From Actinomadura nitritigenes (GTDB lineage Bacteria; Actinomycetota; Actinomycetes; Streptosporangiales; Streptosporangiaceae): a DNA stretch of 64,000 nucleotides. A program made the translations under genes and the position numbers. Under the pieces are notes generated by a model. The model ran no database searches, was not told the origin of the DNA, and saw nothing but the letters and a program-made list of their open reading frames with translations. The stretch covers positions 236,128-300,127 of the forward strand of contig NZ_JAGEOK010000011.1 in NCBI RefSeq assembly GCF_017573545.1, written 5' to 3'. Below are positions 35,330 through 43,894 of the stretch, piece after piece (within the stretch, counting starts at the first letter, position 1; every line of letters begins with the position of its first letter).

Positions 35330-36847
35330 ATGAGTGTTCGGCGGGTGATGGGCATCGAGACCGAGTACGGCATCTCCGTACCCGGGCAGCCAGGGGCCAA
35401 CGCGATGGTGACCTCCAGCCAGGTCGTCAACGCCTACCTCGCGGCATCGGCCGCACGGGCCCGCAGGGCCCGCTGGGACTTCGAAGAGGAGAACCCCCTC
35501 CGCGACGCCCGCGGTTTCGACCTCGCCCGCGAGGTCGCCGACTCCACCCAGCTCACCGACGAGGACCTCGGCCTCGCCAACATCATCCTCACCAACGGCG
35601 CCCGGCTCTACGTCGACCACGCCCACCCCGAGTACTCCGCGCCCGAATGCACCAACCCCCGCGACGCCGTCATCTGGGACAAGGCCGGTGAACGCGTCAT
35701 GGCCGACGCCGCCGCCCGCGCCGCCATGGTCCCCGGCACCCACCCCATCCAGCTCTACAAGAACAACACCGACAACAAGGGCGCCTCCTACGGCTGCCAT
35801 GAGAACTACCTCATGCGCCGCGAGACCCCCTTCGCCGACATCGTCCGGCACCTCACCCCCTTCTTCGTCTCCCGCCAGGTCGTCTGCGGCGCCGGCCGCG
35901 TCGGCATCGGCGTCGACGGGCGCGGCGACGGCTTCCAGATCAGCCAGCGCGCCGACTTCTTCGAAGTCGAGGTCGGCCTGGAGACCACCCTCAAGCGCCC
36001 CATCATCAACACTCGGGACGAACCCCACGCCGACCCCGAGAAGTACCGGCGCCTGCACGTCATCATCGGCGACGCCAACATGGCCGAGTTGTCCACCTAC
36101 CTCAAGCTCGGCACCACCTCCCTCGTCCTCGCCATGATCGAGGACGGCTTCCTCACCGTCGACCTGTCCGTCGACATGCCCGTCGCCGCCCTGCGCGCCG
36201 TCTCCCACGACCCGTCCTGCAAGCACCTGCTCACCCTCCGCGACGGCCGCAAGATGACCGCCGTCCAGCTCCAGATGGAGTACCTCGAGCAGTCCCGCAA
36301 GTACGTCGAGGACCGCTATGGCGCCGACGTCGACGAGATGACCAAGGACGTCCTGGACCGCTGGGAGTCCGTCCTGCACCGCCTCGGCGACGACCCCATG
36401 CAGCTGTCCCGCGAGCTCGACTGGGTCGCCAAGCTCGCCCTCCTGGAGGGCTACCGCAGCCGCGACGGCATCGACTGGTCCCACCCCCGCCTCCAGCTCG
36501 TCGACCTGCAGTACGCCGACATCCGGCCCGACAAGGGCCTCTACAACCGCCTGGCGTCCCGCGACCGCGTCGAGCACCTCATCACCGAGGACGAGGTCGA
36601 GCACGCCATCGACGACCCGCCCGAGGACACCCGCGCCTACTTCCGCGGCCGCTGCCTGCGGCAGTACGCCGACTCCGTGGCGGCCGCGTCCTGGGACTCG
36701 GTCATCTTCGACGTCCCCGGCCGCGAGTCGCTCCAGCGCGTCCCGACCCTGGAGCCGCTCCGCGGCACCAAGCAGCACGTGGGGGCCCTGCTGGACCGCT
36801 GCCGCACCGCCGCCGAGCTGGTGGCCACGCTGACCGGCCAGAGCTGA
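35330..36847 (+). CDS. dop: Deamidase/depupylase of Pup
   Basis: The 505-residue protein belongs to the PafA/Dop carboxylate-amine ligase fold. It has MGIETEYG (Mg-binding glutamates at 10 and 12), LYVDHAHPEYSAPEC with the catalytic aspartate near residue 96, KNNTDNKGASYGCHENYL and RPIINTRDEPHAD. The segment around residues 38-80 (AASAARARRARWDFEEENPLRD) is the Dop loop that is absent from PafA. Dop converts the Pup C-terminal Gln to Glu and also removes Pup from substrates. TAGGCT (35317-35322) 7 bases before the ATG predicts a leaderless message. A terminator follows. Confidence 0.97.
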   Translation: MSVRRVMGIETEYGISVPGQPGANAMVTSSQVVNAYLAASAARARRARWDFEEENPLRDARGFDLAREVADSTQLTDEDLGLANIILTNGARLYVDHAHPEYSAPECTNPRDAVIWDKAGERVMADAAARAAMVPGTHPIQLYKNNTDNKGASYGCHENYLMRRETPFADIVRHLTPFFVSRQVVCGAGRVGIGVDGRGDGFQISQRADFFEVEVGLETTLKRPIINTRDEPHADPEKYRRLHVIIGDANMAELSTYLKLGTTSLVLAMIEDGFLTVDLSVDMPVAALRAVSHDPSCKHLLTLRDGRKMTAVQLQMEYLEQSRKYVEDRYGADVDEMTKDVLDRWESVLHRLGDDPMQLSRELDWVAKLALLEGYRSRDGIDWSHPRLQLVDLQYADIRPDKGLYNRLASRDRVEHLITEDEVEHAIDDPPEDTRAYFRGRCLRQYADSVAAASWDSVIFDVPGRESLQRVPTLEPLRGTKQHVGALLDRCRTAAELVATLTGQS

Positions 36848-36874
36848 GCCGAGCCCCTCCGAGGGGCTGACACG

Positions 36875-36905
36875 CGGGCGCCGTCCGGATCTCGGACGGC
36901 GCCCG
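36875..36905 (+). terminator. Strong terminator between dop and pup
   Basis: CGGGCGCCGTCCG (36875-36887) and CGGACGGCGCCCG (36893-36905) pair perfectly around GATCT and are followed by TTGG. A smaller AGCCCC/GGGGCT hairpin precedes it (36852-36868). Confidence 0.75.
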
Positions 36906-36908
36906 TTG

Positions 36909-36923
36909 GATAGTGCCACTATC
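36909..36923. promoter_or_regulatory. Perfect 15-base palindrome upstream of pup
   Basis: GATAGTG-C-CACTATC lies just after the dop terminator and about 170 bases before the probable pup -10 box (TAGGGT at 37092-37097). It could be an operator for a regulator of the pup unit. No regulator is identified. Confidence 0.4.
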
Positions 36924-37127
36924 GAGCGGCGTCCCCGGACTGACCTGCGGCGACGGGCGATGTCGCGGTTTCGTGACCGCTTTGCCTGTTTCACCGGTCT
37001 GCGGACGGGCGATAACCGGATCAGGCCCCCGACGCCTAGAGCGACCGGACGAAACGGACCATAAGATCCGCTCGTCTACGAAGATCGGAGATAGGGTCGG
37101 GGTACCGGCAAGAAGCGGAGGTACGGA

Positions 37128-37337
37128 ATGGCCACGAAGGACACCGGCGGTCAGAAGCAGACCACCCGGCGCACGGAAGAGGTCGAGGAGACCGAGGCCA
37201 CGACCACCGAAGACGTCCAGGAGCGGCAGGAGAAGCTCACCGACGACGTCGATTCCATTCTCGACGAAATTGACGAAGTTCTCGAAGAGAACGCAGAGGA
37301 ATTCGTAAGAGGTTTCGTGCAAAAGGGCGGTCAGTGA
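37128..37337 (+). CDS. pup: Prokaryotic ubiquitin-like protein Pup
   Basis: The 69-residue, highly acidic and mostly disordered protein ends GFVQKGGQ, the hallmark C-terminus. The final Gln must be deamidated by Dop before PafA can ligate it to substrate lysines. The central segment EDVQERQEKLTDDVDSILDEIDEVLEENAEEFVRGF is the helix-forming region that binds the Mpa coiled coil. GGAGG lies 6 bases before the ATG. TAGGGT at 37092-37097 is a plausible -10 box, and the stretch 36906-37127 is the promoter region. Codon use is more relaxed (ATT, GAA, TTC mix) than in the neighbouring genes. Confidence 0.97.
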   Translation: MATKDTGGQKQTTRRTEEVEETEATTTEDVQERQEKLTDDVDSILDEIDEVLEENAEEFVRGFVQKGGQ

Positions 37338-37442
37338 TTAAAACGGACATGTCGCCCACGGCGCGAAGTCGGTAATTCTTCAGACGAGCAAATATTCGAA
37401 TACTCGATTCAAAGACATGGGCGGACAGGTAAAGTCCCGCCC

Positions 37443-38588
37443 ATGTCTCATAAGAAGTGCCGCGACTGCGGCCAGACGAAGCCGGCCACAGACTTCTTCA
37501 AGCGAGCTGCGTCCGCAGATGGCCTGGCTCTGTACTGCAGGGAGTGCTTCGGTCTGCGGAACGCGGCTTCGAAGCGCAGGAGGCAGGAGCGCCTCGGGAA
37601 AGCGATGCAGCCTTATCGCAGGCGCCGAAAGGACCCCGAGGGGACGAAATACTGCCCTCGGTGCGAAACGGTCAAGGACATCGATGAATTCGGGAGCAAT
37701 CGCTCTCGGAAGTCCGGTCTCTCCACCTACTGCAAGCCCTGCCACAATCAGGTGATCGCCGAGCACAAGAGGGAGAAGCACGGGAGCCAGCGGAACTACA
37801 TGCTCAAGCTCCGCTATGGAGTGACCGAGCAGGAGGTGGAGCGGATGGTCGCCGAGCAGGGCGGCGTCTGCGTCATCTGCCTCCGGGCTCCGGCGAAGCA
37901 CGTCGACCACAGCCACCTCACCGGGCTGGTCCGGCGGATCCTGTGCTTCAAGTGCAACGGCGGGCTCGGCCAGTTCCACGACGACCCCGCCGTGCTCCGC
38001 CTGGCGGCGGACTACCTCGAACTGCGCGGCTCGCACGCGCGGCGGATGCGCATCGAGATCGGTGCTCCGGTCTTCGGCGGGCCGGATCGCGTCCGGTGGG
38101 ATCCCTTCTGGCGGACGCGCGGGAGCAGTCTCCAGTCGGCGCGGCACTACCACCTGCGCCAGAAGTACGGGATCAACGACGAGGACGCCGAGTGGCTCCT
38201 GAAGGTGCAGGTCGGCCTCTGCGCCATCTGCGCCGACCAACCGGCGAAGCACGTCGACCATGACCACGGCACGGGGACGGTGCGCGGGCTGGCGTGTTCG
38301 GGCTGCAACACGGGCATGGGGCAGCTGAGGGACGACCCCATCGCTCTTCGCCGGGCGGCGGACTACGTGGAGGGACGGCTCGTTCGGACGGTGCCCACGG
38401 CGGACGGTGGGACGCGGCTGTCGTTGACGGTTCCGGACGTCGATCCCGCGACGGTGCCGAAGGGCGGCTGGAAGGAGCTCTGGGAGGAGGACGGCAGGTA
38501 CCGCAAGGAGACGCTGCCGTTCGACGAGGAGCTCGACATGCCGACGTGGGTCGGGTCGGACGAGGACGGTGCGTTCGTGTACTCCTGA
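37443..38588 (+). CDS. Protein with duplicated zinc ribbons and duplicated endonuclease VII-like (HNH-fold) modules
   Basis: The 381-residue protein has an internal two-fold plan. Two CxxC...CxxC zinc ribbons come first (CRDCGQTKPATDFF...YCREC; CPRCETVKDIDEFG...YCKPC). Two recombination endonuclease VII-type modules follow: CVICLRAPAKHVDHSHLTGLVRRILCFKCN and CAICADQPAKHVDHDHGTGTVRGLACSGCN, each with HVDHxHxTG and the zinc-binding CxxC pair. Endonuclease VII folds cleave branched DNA. The function here is unknown, but its place between pup and prcB suggests a link with DNA-damage turnover. The first half has a noticeably lower GC content and mixed codon use. Confidence 0.85.
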   Translation: MSHKKCRDCGQTKPATDFFKRAASADGLALYCRECFGLRNAASKRRRQERLGKAMQPYRRRRKDPEGTKYCPRCETVKDIDEFGSNRSRKSGLSTYCKPCHNQVIAEHKREKHGSQRNYMLKLRYGVTEQEVERMVAEQGGVCVICLRAPAKHVDHSHLTGLVRRILCFKCNGGLGQFHDDPAVLRLAADYLELRGSHARRMRIEIGAPVFGGPDRVRWDPFWRTRGSSLQSARHYHLRQKYGINDEDAEWLLKVQVGLCAICADQPAKHVDHDHGTGTVRGLACSGCNTGMGQLRDDPIALRRAADYVEGRLVRTVPTADGGTRLSLTVPDVDPATVPKGGWKELWEEDGRYRKETLPFDEELDMPTWVGSDEDGAFVYS

Positions 38589-38815
38589 CCGGCCGAGGAG
38601 TGCAGAGCGAGTGCGACACGCGCGCACGGCCGGCCCGCCGTGCGCGTTCGTTATGTGCGGGTGGGAGGGCTTTCGCGGGGAAGGTTCGCCGTGGGCTTAC
38701 GTGGTGGTGGATCACGCGGCATGCGCCGGGTGAGGGTTGAACAGTAGGGTCGTAGGAGTCTGCGCCGGTGGGGTACGCGAGGGCCACCGGCGCCTGGTGG
38801 AGGGAAGGGAGTCGC

Positions 38816-39661
38816 GTGGCGTCCCACGATTCGCACACCGGACGTCTGCCGGGGCTGTTCACGAGCCCGGATACGTCTTCGTTCACGGAGTTCCTGGGGG
38901 TGTACTCGCCGGAGTTGCTGCCGGGTCGGCGCGCGGTGCCGGTGTCGCCGGTGGGGGATGAGATCCCGCATGGGACGACGATCGTCGCGGTGAGCTTCCC
39001 CGGCGGGGTGGTGATGGCGGGGGACCGGCGGGCGACGGCGGGGAACGTGATCGCGCAGCGGGACATCGAGAAGGTGTTCCGGGCGGACGAGTTCTCGGCG
39101 ATCGCGATTGCGGGGACGGCCGGGATCGGGATCGAGATGGTCCGGCTGTTCCAGGTGGAGCTGGAGCATTACGAGAAGCGCGAGGGCCGGACGCTGTCGG
39201 TGGAGGGCAAGGCGAACCGGCTGGCGACGATGGTGCGGCAGAACCTGGCGATGGCGATGCAGGGGCTGGCGGTGGTGCCGCTGTTCGCGGGCTATGACGA
39301 GGAGCGGGACGGGGGGCGGATCTTCTCCTACGATCCGGCGGGCGGCCGGTACGAGGAGCGGGACTTCCACTCGATCGGTTCGGGGTCGGTGTTCGCGCGG
39401 GGTGCGCTGAAGAAGCTGTACCGGGCGGATCTGTCGGCGGAGGACGCGGCGCTGGCGTGCGTGCAGGCGCTATACGACGCGGCCGACGACGATTCGGCGA
39501 CGGGCGGCCCCGATCTGACGCGTCGGATCTTCCCGGTGGTGGCGTCGGTGACGTCGGAGGGGTATCGCCGGCTGGGTGAGGACGAGGTGGGCGCGTTGGC
39601 GCAGGCCGTCGTGGATGGACGTTACGACTCGCCGGGCGGTCCGACCGCCCCGCTGCGATAG
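38816..39661 (+). CDS. prcB: 20S proteasome beta subunit
   Basis: The 281-residue precursor has a propeptide of about 53 residues ending DEIPHG, then the catalytic N-terminal threonine of the mature protein (TTIVAVSFPGGVVMAGDRRATAGN) at residue 54. Other catalytic residues, Asp in AGDRRAT and Lys in DIEKVFRAD, are present. Self-cleavage releases the active threonine in the inner chamber. GTG 38816 was chosen because GAAGGGAG lies about 5 bases upstream. TAGGGT at 38745-38750 may be a -10 box. prcA follows 14 bases after the stop. Confidence 0.96.
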   Translation: MASHDSHTGRLPGLFTSPDTSSFTEFLGVYSPELLPGRRAVPVSPVGDEIPHGTTIVAVSFPGGVVMAGDRRATAGNVIAQRDIEKVFRADEFSAIAIAGTAGIGIEMVRLFQVELEHYEKREGRTLSVEGKANRLATMVRQNLAMAMQGLAVVPLFAGYDEERDGGRIFSYDPAGGRYEERDFHSIGSGSVFARGALKKLYRADLSAEDAALACVQALYDAADDDSATGGPDLTRRIFPVVASVTSEGYRRLGEDEVGALAQAVVDGRYDSPGGPTAPLR

Positions 39662-39675
39662 AAGGGATCCGACCG

Positions 39676-40467
39676 GTGTCCATGCCGTTCTATGTGTCGC
39701 CCGAACAGCAGATGAAGGACAAGGCGGACTATGCGCGCAAGGGGATTGCGCGTGGCCGCAGTGTCGTGGTGCTGCAGTACGACGACGGCATCCTGTTCGT
39801 GGCGGACAATCCGTCGCGTGCGCTGCACAAGATCAGTGAGATCTATGACCGGATCGCGTTCGCGGCGGTGGGGAAGTACAACGAGTTCGAGAATCTGCGG
39901 CTGGGCGGGGTCCGGTACGCGGACATCAACGGGTACCAGTACGACCGTCGTGATGTGACGGCGCGGGGTCTGGCGAACGTGTACGCGCAGTCGCTGGGGA
40001 CGATCTTCACGGAGACGAACAAGCCGTACGAGGTGGAGTTGGTCGTCGCGGAGGTGGGCGAGGACGCGGACACGGACCAGATCTACCGGCTGACGTTCGA
40101 CGGGTCGGTGGCGGACGAGCACGGTTATGTGGCGATGGGGGGTCAGACGGAGTCGGTCGCGCAGGCGCTGAAGGACGGCTACGAGGAGGGGGCGTCGCTG
40201 GAGGTGGCGCTGCGGACGGCGGTGCGGGCTCTGGAGGCGCAGGACTCGGATCGGCGGCTGGAGGCGAAGTCGCTGGAGGTGGCGGTGCTGGACCGGAACC
40301 GGGAGCACCGGTTGTTCCGGCGGTTGCCGGCGCGGCGGATCGAGGAGTTGCTGGCGGCGGGTGACGGCGGTTCGGGTTCGGGGTCGCCGGGGGCGTCGTC
40401 GGCGGGCAAGGCGGGGCCGTCGGTGGACGATGTGGACGATGTGGTGGAGGACGGCGGGGACGACTGA
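39676..40467 (+). CDS. prcA: 20S proteasome alpha subunit
   Basis: The 263-residue protein starts MSMPFYVSPEQQMKDKADYARKGIARGRSVVVLQYDDGILFVADNPS, the N-terminal gate region and H0 helix of actinobacterial alpha subunits. KYNEFENLRLGGVRYADINGYQYDRRDV and FTETNKPYEVELVVAEVG follow. Alpha heptamers cap the beta rings and bind the Mpa tail. The C-terminal 30 residues are an acidic Gly/Ser tail (VDDVDDVVEDGGDD). GTG 39676 has GAAGGGA 8 bases upstream; ATG 39682 is a less well placed alternative. Confidence 0.96.
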   Translation: MSMPFYVSPEQQMKDKADYARKGIARGRSVVVLQYDDGILFVADNPSRALHKISEIYDRIAFAAVGKYNEFENLRLGGVRYADINGYQYDRRDVTARGLANVYAQSLGTIFTETNKPYEVELVVAEVGEDADTDQIYRLTFDGSVADEHGYVAMGGQTESVAQALKDGYEEGASLEVALRTAVRALEAQDSDRRLEAKSLEVAVLDRNREHRLFRRLPARRIEELLAAGDGGSGSGSPGASSAGKAGPSVDDVDDVVEDGGDD

Positions 40468-40627
40468 TCCGCTGTCCGCGGCGCCGGGGGATTGTGGCGC
40501 CGGGGTGAGTTTGGCCCGTCGTGGCCGGGTGGTGTGGTGCCGTCCGGCCGCGGCGGGTTTGTTTCGTGGGGGAAACGGTGGGCTTTTGAGACTGCCAAGT
40601 CGGGGCCGGGCCGCATAGGGTCTTGGT

Positions 40628-41986
40628 GTGGACAGGCGCATCTTCGGGCTTGAGAACGAGTACGGCGTCACTTGCACCTTCCGCGGTCAGCGGCGGTTGT
40701 CACCGGACGAGGTGGCGCGCTATCTGTTCCGCAGGGTGGTGTCCTGGGGCCGGAGCAGCAACGTGTTCCTGCGCAATGGTGCGCGGCTCTACCTGGATGT
40801 GGGGAGCCATCCGGAGTACGCGACGCCGGAGTGCGACAGCGTCGTGGATCTGGTGACGCATGACAAGGCGGGGGAGCGGATCCTGGAGGGTCTGCTGGTG
40901 GATGCGGAGCGGCGGTTGCGCGAGGAGGGCATCGCCGGCGACATCTACCTGTTCAAGAACAACACGGACTCGGCGGGGAACTCCTACGGCTGCCACGAGA
41001 ACTACCTGGTGGGGCGGCACGGTGAGTTCGGGCGGCTGGCGGACGTGCTGATCCCGTACCTGGTGACGCGGCAGATCATCTGTGGTGCGGGGAAGGTGCT
41101 GCAGACGCCGCGGGGTGCGGTGTACTGCGTGTCGCAGCGGGCGGAGCACATCTGGGAGGGGGTGTCGTCGGCGACGACGCGGTCGCGTCCGATCATCAAC
41201 ACGCGGGATGAGCCGCATGCGGACGCGGAGCGGTTCCGGCGGCTGCATGTGATCGTCGGTGACTCGAACATGAGTGAGGCGACGATGCTGCTGAAGGTCG
41301 GGGCGACCGACCTGGTGCTGCGGATGGTGGAGGCGGGGGTGGTGATGCGTGATCTGACGCTGGAGAACCCGATCCGGGCGATCCGGGAGGTCAGTCACGA
41401 CATGACGGGGCGGCGGAAGGTGCGGTTGGCGAACGGGCGCGAGGCGAGTTCGCTGGAGATCCAGAAGGAGTACTTCGGGAAGGCGCGGGACTTCGTGGAT
41501 TCGCGGGGCGGGGACGCGACGGCGAAGCGGGTGCTGGATCTGTGGGAGCGGACGCTGCGGGCGGTGGAGACGGGCGATCTGGATCTGGTGTCGCGGGAGA
41601 TCGACTGGGTGATGAAGTACAAGCTGATCGAGCGGTACCGGCGGAAGTACGATCTGCCGCTGTCGTCGCCGCGGGTGGCTCAGCTGGATCTGACGTATCA
41701 CGATGTGCATCGTGATCGGGGGTTGTACTACCTGCTGGAGAAGCGGGGGTCGGTGGAGCGGGTGTCGCGGGATCTGGACATCTTCGAGGCGAAGTCGGTG
41801 CCGCCGCAGACGACGCGGGCGCGGCTGCGGGGGGAGTTCATCCGGAAGGCGCAGGAGAAGCGGCGTGATTTCACGGTGGACTGGGTGCATCTGAAGTTGA
41901 ACGATCAGGCGCAGCGGACGGTGCTGTGCAAGGATCCGTTCCGGTCGGTGGACGAGCGGGTGGACAAGCTGATCGCGGGGATGTGA
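40628..41986 (+). CDS. pafA: Pup-protein ligase
   Basis: The 452-residue enzyme begins MDRRIFGLENEYGVTC with the Mg/ATP-binding glutamates at 9 and 11, then LYLDVGSHPEYATPEC with the catalytic Asp57, KNNTDSAGNSYGCHENYLVG and RPIINTRDEPHADAERF. It lacks the Dop loop. It phosphorylates the C-terminal Glu of deamidated Pup and joins it to lysines of target proteins. A leaderless promoter TAGGGT (40616-40621) lies 6 bases before the GTG, so it can be expressed apart from prcBA. Codon use is strongly G-ending compared with mpa and dop. Confidence 0.97.
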   Translation: MDRRIFGLENEYGVTCTFRGQRRLSPDEVARYLFRRVVSWGRSSNVFLRNGARLYLDVGSHPEYATPECDSVVDLVTHDKAGERILEGLLVDAERRLREEGIAGDIYLFKNNTDSAGNSYGCHENYLVGRHGEFGRLADVLIPYLVTRQIICGAGKVLQTPRGAVYCVSQRAEHIWEGVSSATTRSRPIINTRDEPHADAERFRRLHVIVGDSNMSEATMLLKVGATDLVLRMVEAGVVMRDLTLENPIRAIREVSHDMTGRRKVRLANGREASSLEIQKEYFGKARDFVDSRGGDATAKRVLDLWERTLRAVETGDLDLVSREIDWVMKYKLIERYRRKYDLPLSSPRVAQLDLTYHDVHRDRGLYYLLEKRGSVERVSRDLDIFEAKSVPPQTTRARLRGEFIRKAQEKRRDFTVDWVHLKLNDQAQRTVLCKDPFRSVDERVDKLIAGM

Positions 41987-42130
41987 CGGCCGGCTCCGGG
42001 GCCGGCGCGGGGGCGGCGGCGCTCGGGGCGGGTGTGGCCGGTGTGTCTCGTGTGGTGTGGGCTACCGGCTGGTCACTTGAGGGGTAGGGTGAGCGCGCAG
42101 CAGCGCTCATCACCCCCTTGAAGGACCCGT

Positions 42131-43072
42131 ATGCGCCGTCGTGTTCTCCGTCGTGTCGTCGCTTTGCCCGCTGTCGCCGTGCTGGCCGTGCCGTTGGTGG
42201 CGGGGTGTTCGGGCGGTTCGGACGTGAAGGTGTCGGTGAAGGGCGCGTTCGGGCGTCTGCCGGAGGTGTCGTTCCCGAAGGGCGGTCCGGACGGGTCGCT
42301 GGCGGTGAAGACGCTGAAGGAGGGGAAGGGGACGGCGGCCCGCAAGGGTGATCTGGTGATGGCGGACTATGTGGGGTACCGCTGGAACAAGTCGGGGAAG
42401 AAGCTGCTGGCGAGCAGTTATGCGGAGGGGCGTCCGGGGTTCTTCTCGACGTGGCAGCTGGTGCCGGGTCTGGTGAAGGCGTTGGAGGGGGCGCGGCCGG
42501 GGTCGCGGGTGGTGGCGCGGATTCCGCCGAAGGACGGGTTCGGGGCGGCGGGTGACGCGCGGCATCAGGTGGGGTCGGGGGACACGCTGGTGTACGTGCT
42601 GGACGTGCTGGGGGTGTATTCGGGGAAGGCGGGGCCGCACGGGGTGAAGCAGGCGCCGTTGGACGATCCGTCGTTGCCGAGGGTGTCGGACGCGCCGGCG
42701 GGGCAGGCTCCGGTGGTGACGGTGCCGAAGGTGGCGGCGCCGAAGAGGCTGCAGGTGCGGACGCTGGTGCGGGGGGATGGGCCGGTGCTGCGGAAGGGGC
42801 AGCTGCTGGCGACGCAGTATGCGGGGTATTTCTGGCGTGATGGGCGGGTGTTCAATTCGTCGTGGTCGGCGGGGCATCCGTTCGGTGTGGTGGTGGGGAC
42901 GGGTCAGGTGATGAAGGGCTGGGATCAGGCGTTGCTGGGGCAGCGGGTGGGGAGCCGGTTGCTGCTGGTGGTGCCGCCGTCGCTGGGGTACGGGTCGAAG
43001 GGGTTGGCGCAGTACGGGATCCGGGGGTCGGACACGCTGGTGTTCGTGGTGGATCTGCTGGGCGCGCACTGA
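42131..43072 (+). CDS. FKBP-type peptidyl-prolyl isomerase lipoprotein with two FKBP domains
   Basis: The 313-residue exported lipoprotein has a twin-arginine-like basic start (MRRRVLRRVV) and a lipobox LVAGC with Cys26. FKBP domain 1 follows (about 55-160, KGDLVMADYVGYRWNKSGK to LVYVLDVLGVY), then domain 2 (about 205-313, VLRKGQLLATQYAGYFWRDGRVFNSSW to LVFVVDLLGAH). The second domain keeps the canonical GMQV-like segment GTGQVMKGWDQALLGQRVGSRLLLVVPPSLGYG; the first is diverged. It probably assists folding of secreted proteins. FKBP genes regularly follow pafA in actinobacteria. Confidence 0.9.
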   Translation: MRRRVLRRVVALPAVAVLAVPLVAGCSGGSDVKVSVKGAFGRLPEVSFPKGGPDGSLAVKTLKEGKGTAARKGDLVMADYVGYRWNKSGKKLLASSYAEGRPGFFSTWQLVPGLVKALEGARPGSRVVARIPPKDGFGAAGDARHQVGSGDTLVYVLDVLGVYSGKAGPHGVKQAPLDDPSLPRVSDAPAGQAPVVTVPKVAAPKRLQVRTLVRGDGPVLRKGQLLATQYAGYFWRDGRVFNSSWSAGHPFGVVVGTGQVMKGWDQALLGQRVGSRLLLVVPPSLGYGSKGLAQYGIRGSDTLVFVVDLLGAH

Positions 43073-43138
43073 TCTGATCTGGCTGGTCGGTCGGCCGTCG
43101 CCGGGGCGTTGTCGTCGCCGGTGGCGGCCGTCGCGCGT

Positions 43139-43169
43139 TTCTATGGTCTATCCGCGCTGTTCTTAGAAT
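43139..43169 (+). promoter_or_regulatory. Promoter with dyad TTCTATG...TAGAA before the HTH regulator
   Basis: The -10 box TAGAAT (43164-43169) lies 6 bases before the GTG. TTCTA (43139-43143) and TAGAA (43164-43168) form a dyad 20 bases apart. The 7-mer TTCTATG recurs as its complement CATAGAA before the next gene at 43863-43869, so both may bind the regulator. Confidence 0.4.
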
Positions 43170-43175
43170 GGCGGG

Positions 43176-43862
43176 GTGGAGGACATCGAGGCGGTGGCGC
43201 TGCTGCAGGATCCGGTGCGGCGGCGGTTGTACGAGTTCGTGGTGGGCCGGGGCCGCGAGGTGGGGCGGAACGAGGCGGCGGAGGCCGCGGGGGTGGGGCG
43301 GACGCTGGCGGCGTTCCATCTGGACAAGCTGGTGGACGGGGGTCTGCTGGAGGCGGGGAGCCGGCGGTTGTCGGGGCGTTCGGGGCCGGGGGCGGGGCGT
43401 CCGGCGAAGGTGTACCGGCGGTCGGCGGTGGAGCGCGGGGTGTCGTTGCCCGCGAGGGACTACGGGACGGTGGCGGGTCTGCTGGCGGAGGCGGCGGAGC
43501 GGGCGGGGCTGGACCGGGAGGTGCGGGAGGCGGCGCGTCGTGAGGGTGCGGCGCTGGCGGCCGGGGTGCCGTGCGGTGATCTGGACGCGTTGGCGAAGGT
43601 GCTGGAGGAGCGCGGTTACGAGCCGGTCCTTGAGGACGCCGAGAACGCCGAGGACGCCGAGGGCGGCGGTGGGGTGGTTCTGCGGATGCGCAATTGCCCG
43701 TTCCATGCGGTGGCGGAGCGGTTTCCTCCGCTGGTGTGCGGGATGAACCTGGCGTTGCTGGAGGGCCTGGTGGAGGGCTCGGAGGGGGTGCGGGTGCGGA
43801 TGGACGCGCGGCCGGGGTGGTGCTGCGTGGTGGCCGAGCCTTCTAAAAACAATGAAGATTGA
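43176..43862 (+). CDS. HTH transcriptional regulator with SufR-like C-terminal cysteine cluster
   Basis: The 228-residue protein has an N-terminal winged HTH (AVALLQDPVRRRLYEFVVG to LAAFHLDKLVDGGLLE). Its C-terminal cysteines are Cys174 (NCPFHAVAERF), Cys188 (VCGMNLALLEG) and Cys216-Cys217 (GWCCVVA), plus Cys133. This layout matches Fe-S-sensing SufR/IscR-like regulators of the ArsR/DtxR-type fold found in actinobacteria. The cluster itself is inferred. The leaderless GTG start is set by TAGAAT. The DUF3291 gene follows 32 bases downstream and shares a promoter motif, so it may be its target. Confidence 0.82.
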   Translation: MEDIEAVALLQDPVRRRLYEFVVGRGREVGRNEAAEAAGVGRTLAAFHLDKLVDGGLLEAGSRRLSGRSGPGAGRPAKVYRRSAVERGVSLPARDYGTVAGLLAEAAERAGLDREVREAARREGAALAAGVPCGDLDALAKVLEERGYEPVLEDAENAEDAEGGGGVVLRMRNCPFHAVAERFPPLVCGMNLALLEGLVEGSEGVRVRMDARPGWCCVVAEPSKNNED

Positions 43863-43869
43863 CATAGAA
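43841..43869 (+). promoter_or_regulatory. Candidate operator/promoter of the DUF3291 gene
   Basis: An unusually AT-rich patch straddles the regulator stop. It holds TTCTA (43841-43845), TAGAA (43865-43869) and TTGACA (43859-43864), with CATAGAA overlapping the last. A clear -10 is not visible. Confidence 0.35.
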
Positions 43870-43894
43870 GCGGCGGGCGTGGTGGAGTGACGCC

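Noticed and set aside
36906..37127. A small gene between dop and pup
   Set aside because: Frames in this stretch lack ribosome sites and recognisable composition; it reads as a promoter and leader region.
37443..38588. Endonuclease VII-like gene as an inserted homing endonuclease or intron-encoded protein
   Set aside because: No interrupted host gene, intron signals or target duplication are visible, and it fits between two complete genes of the locus.
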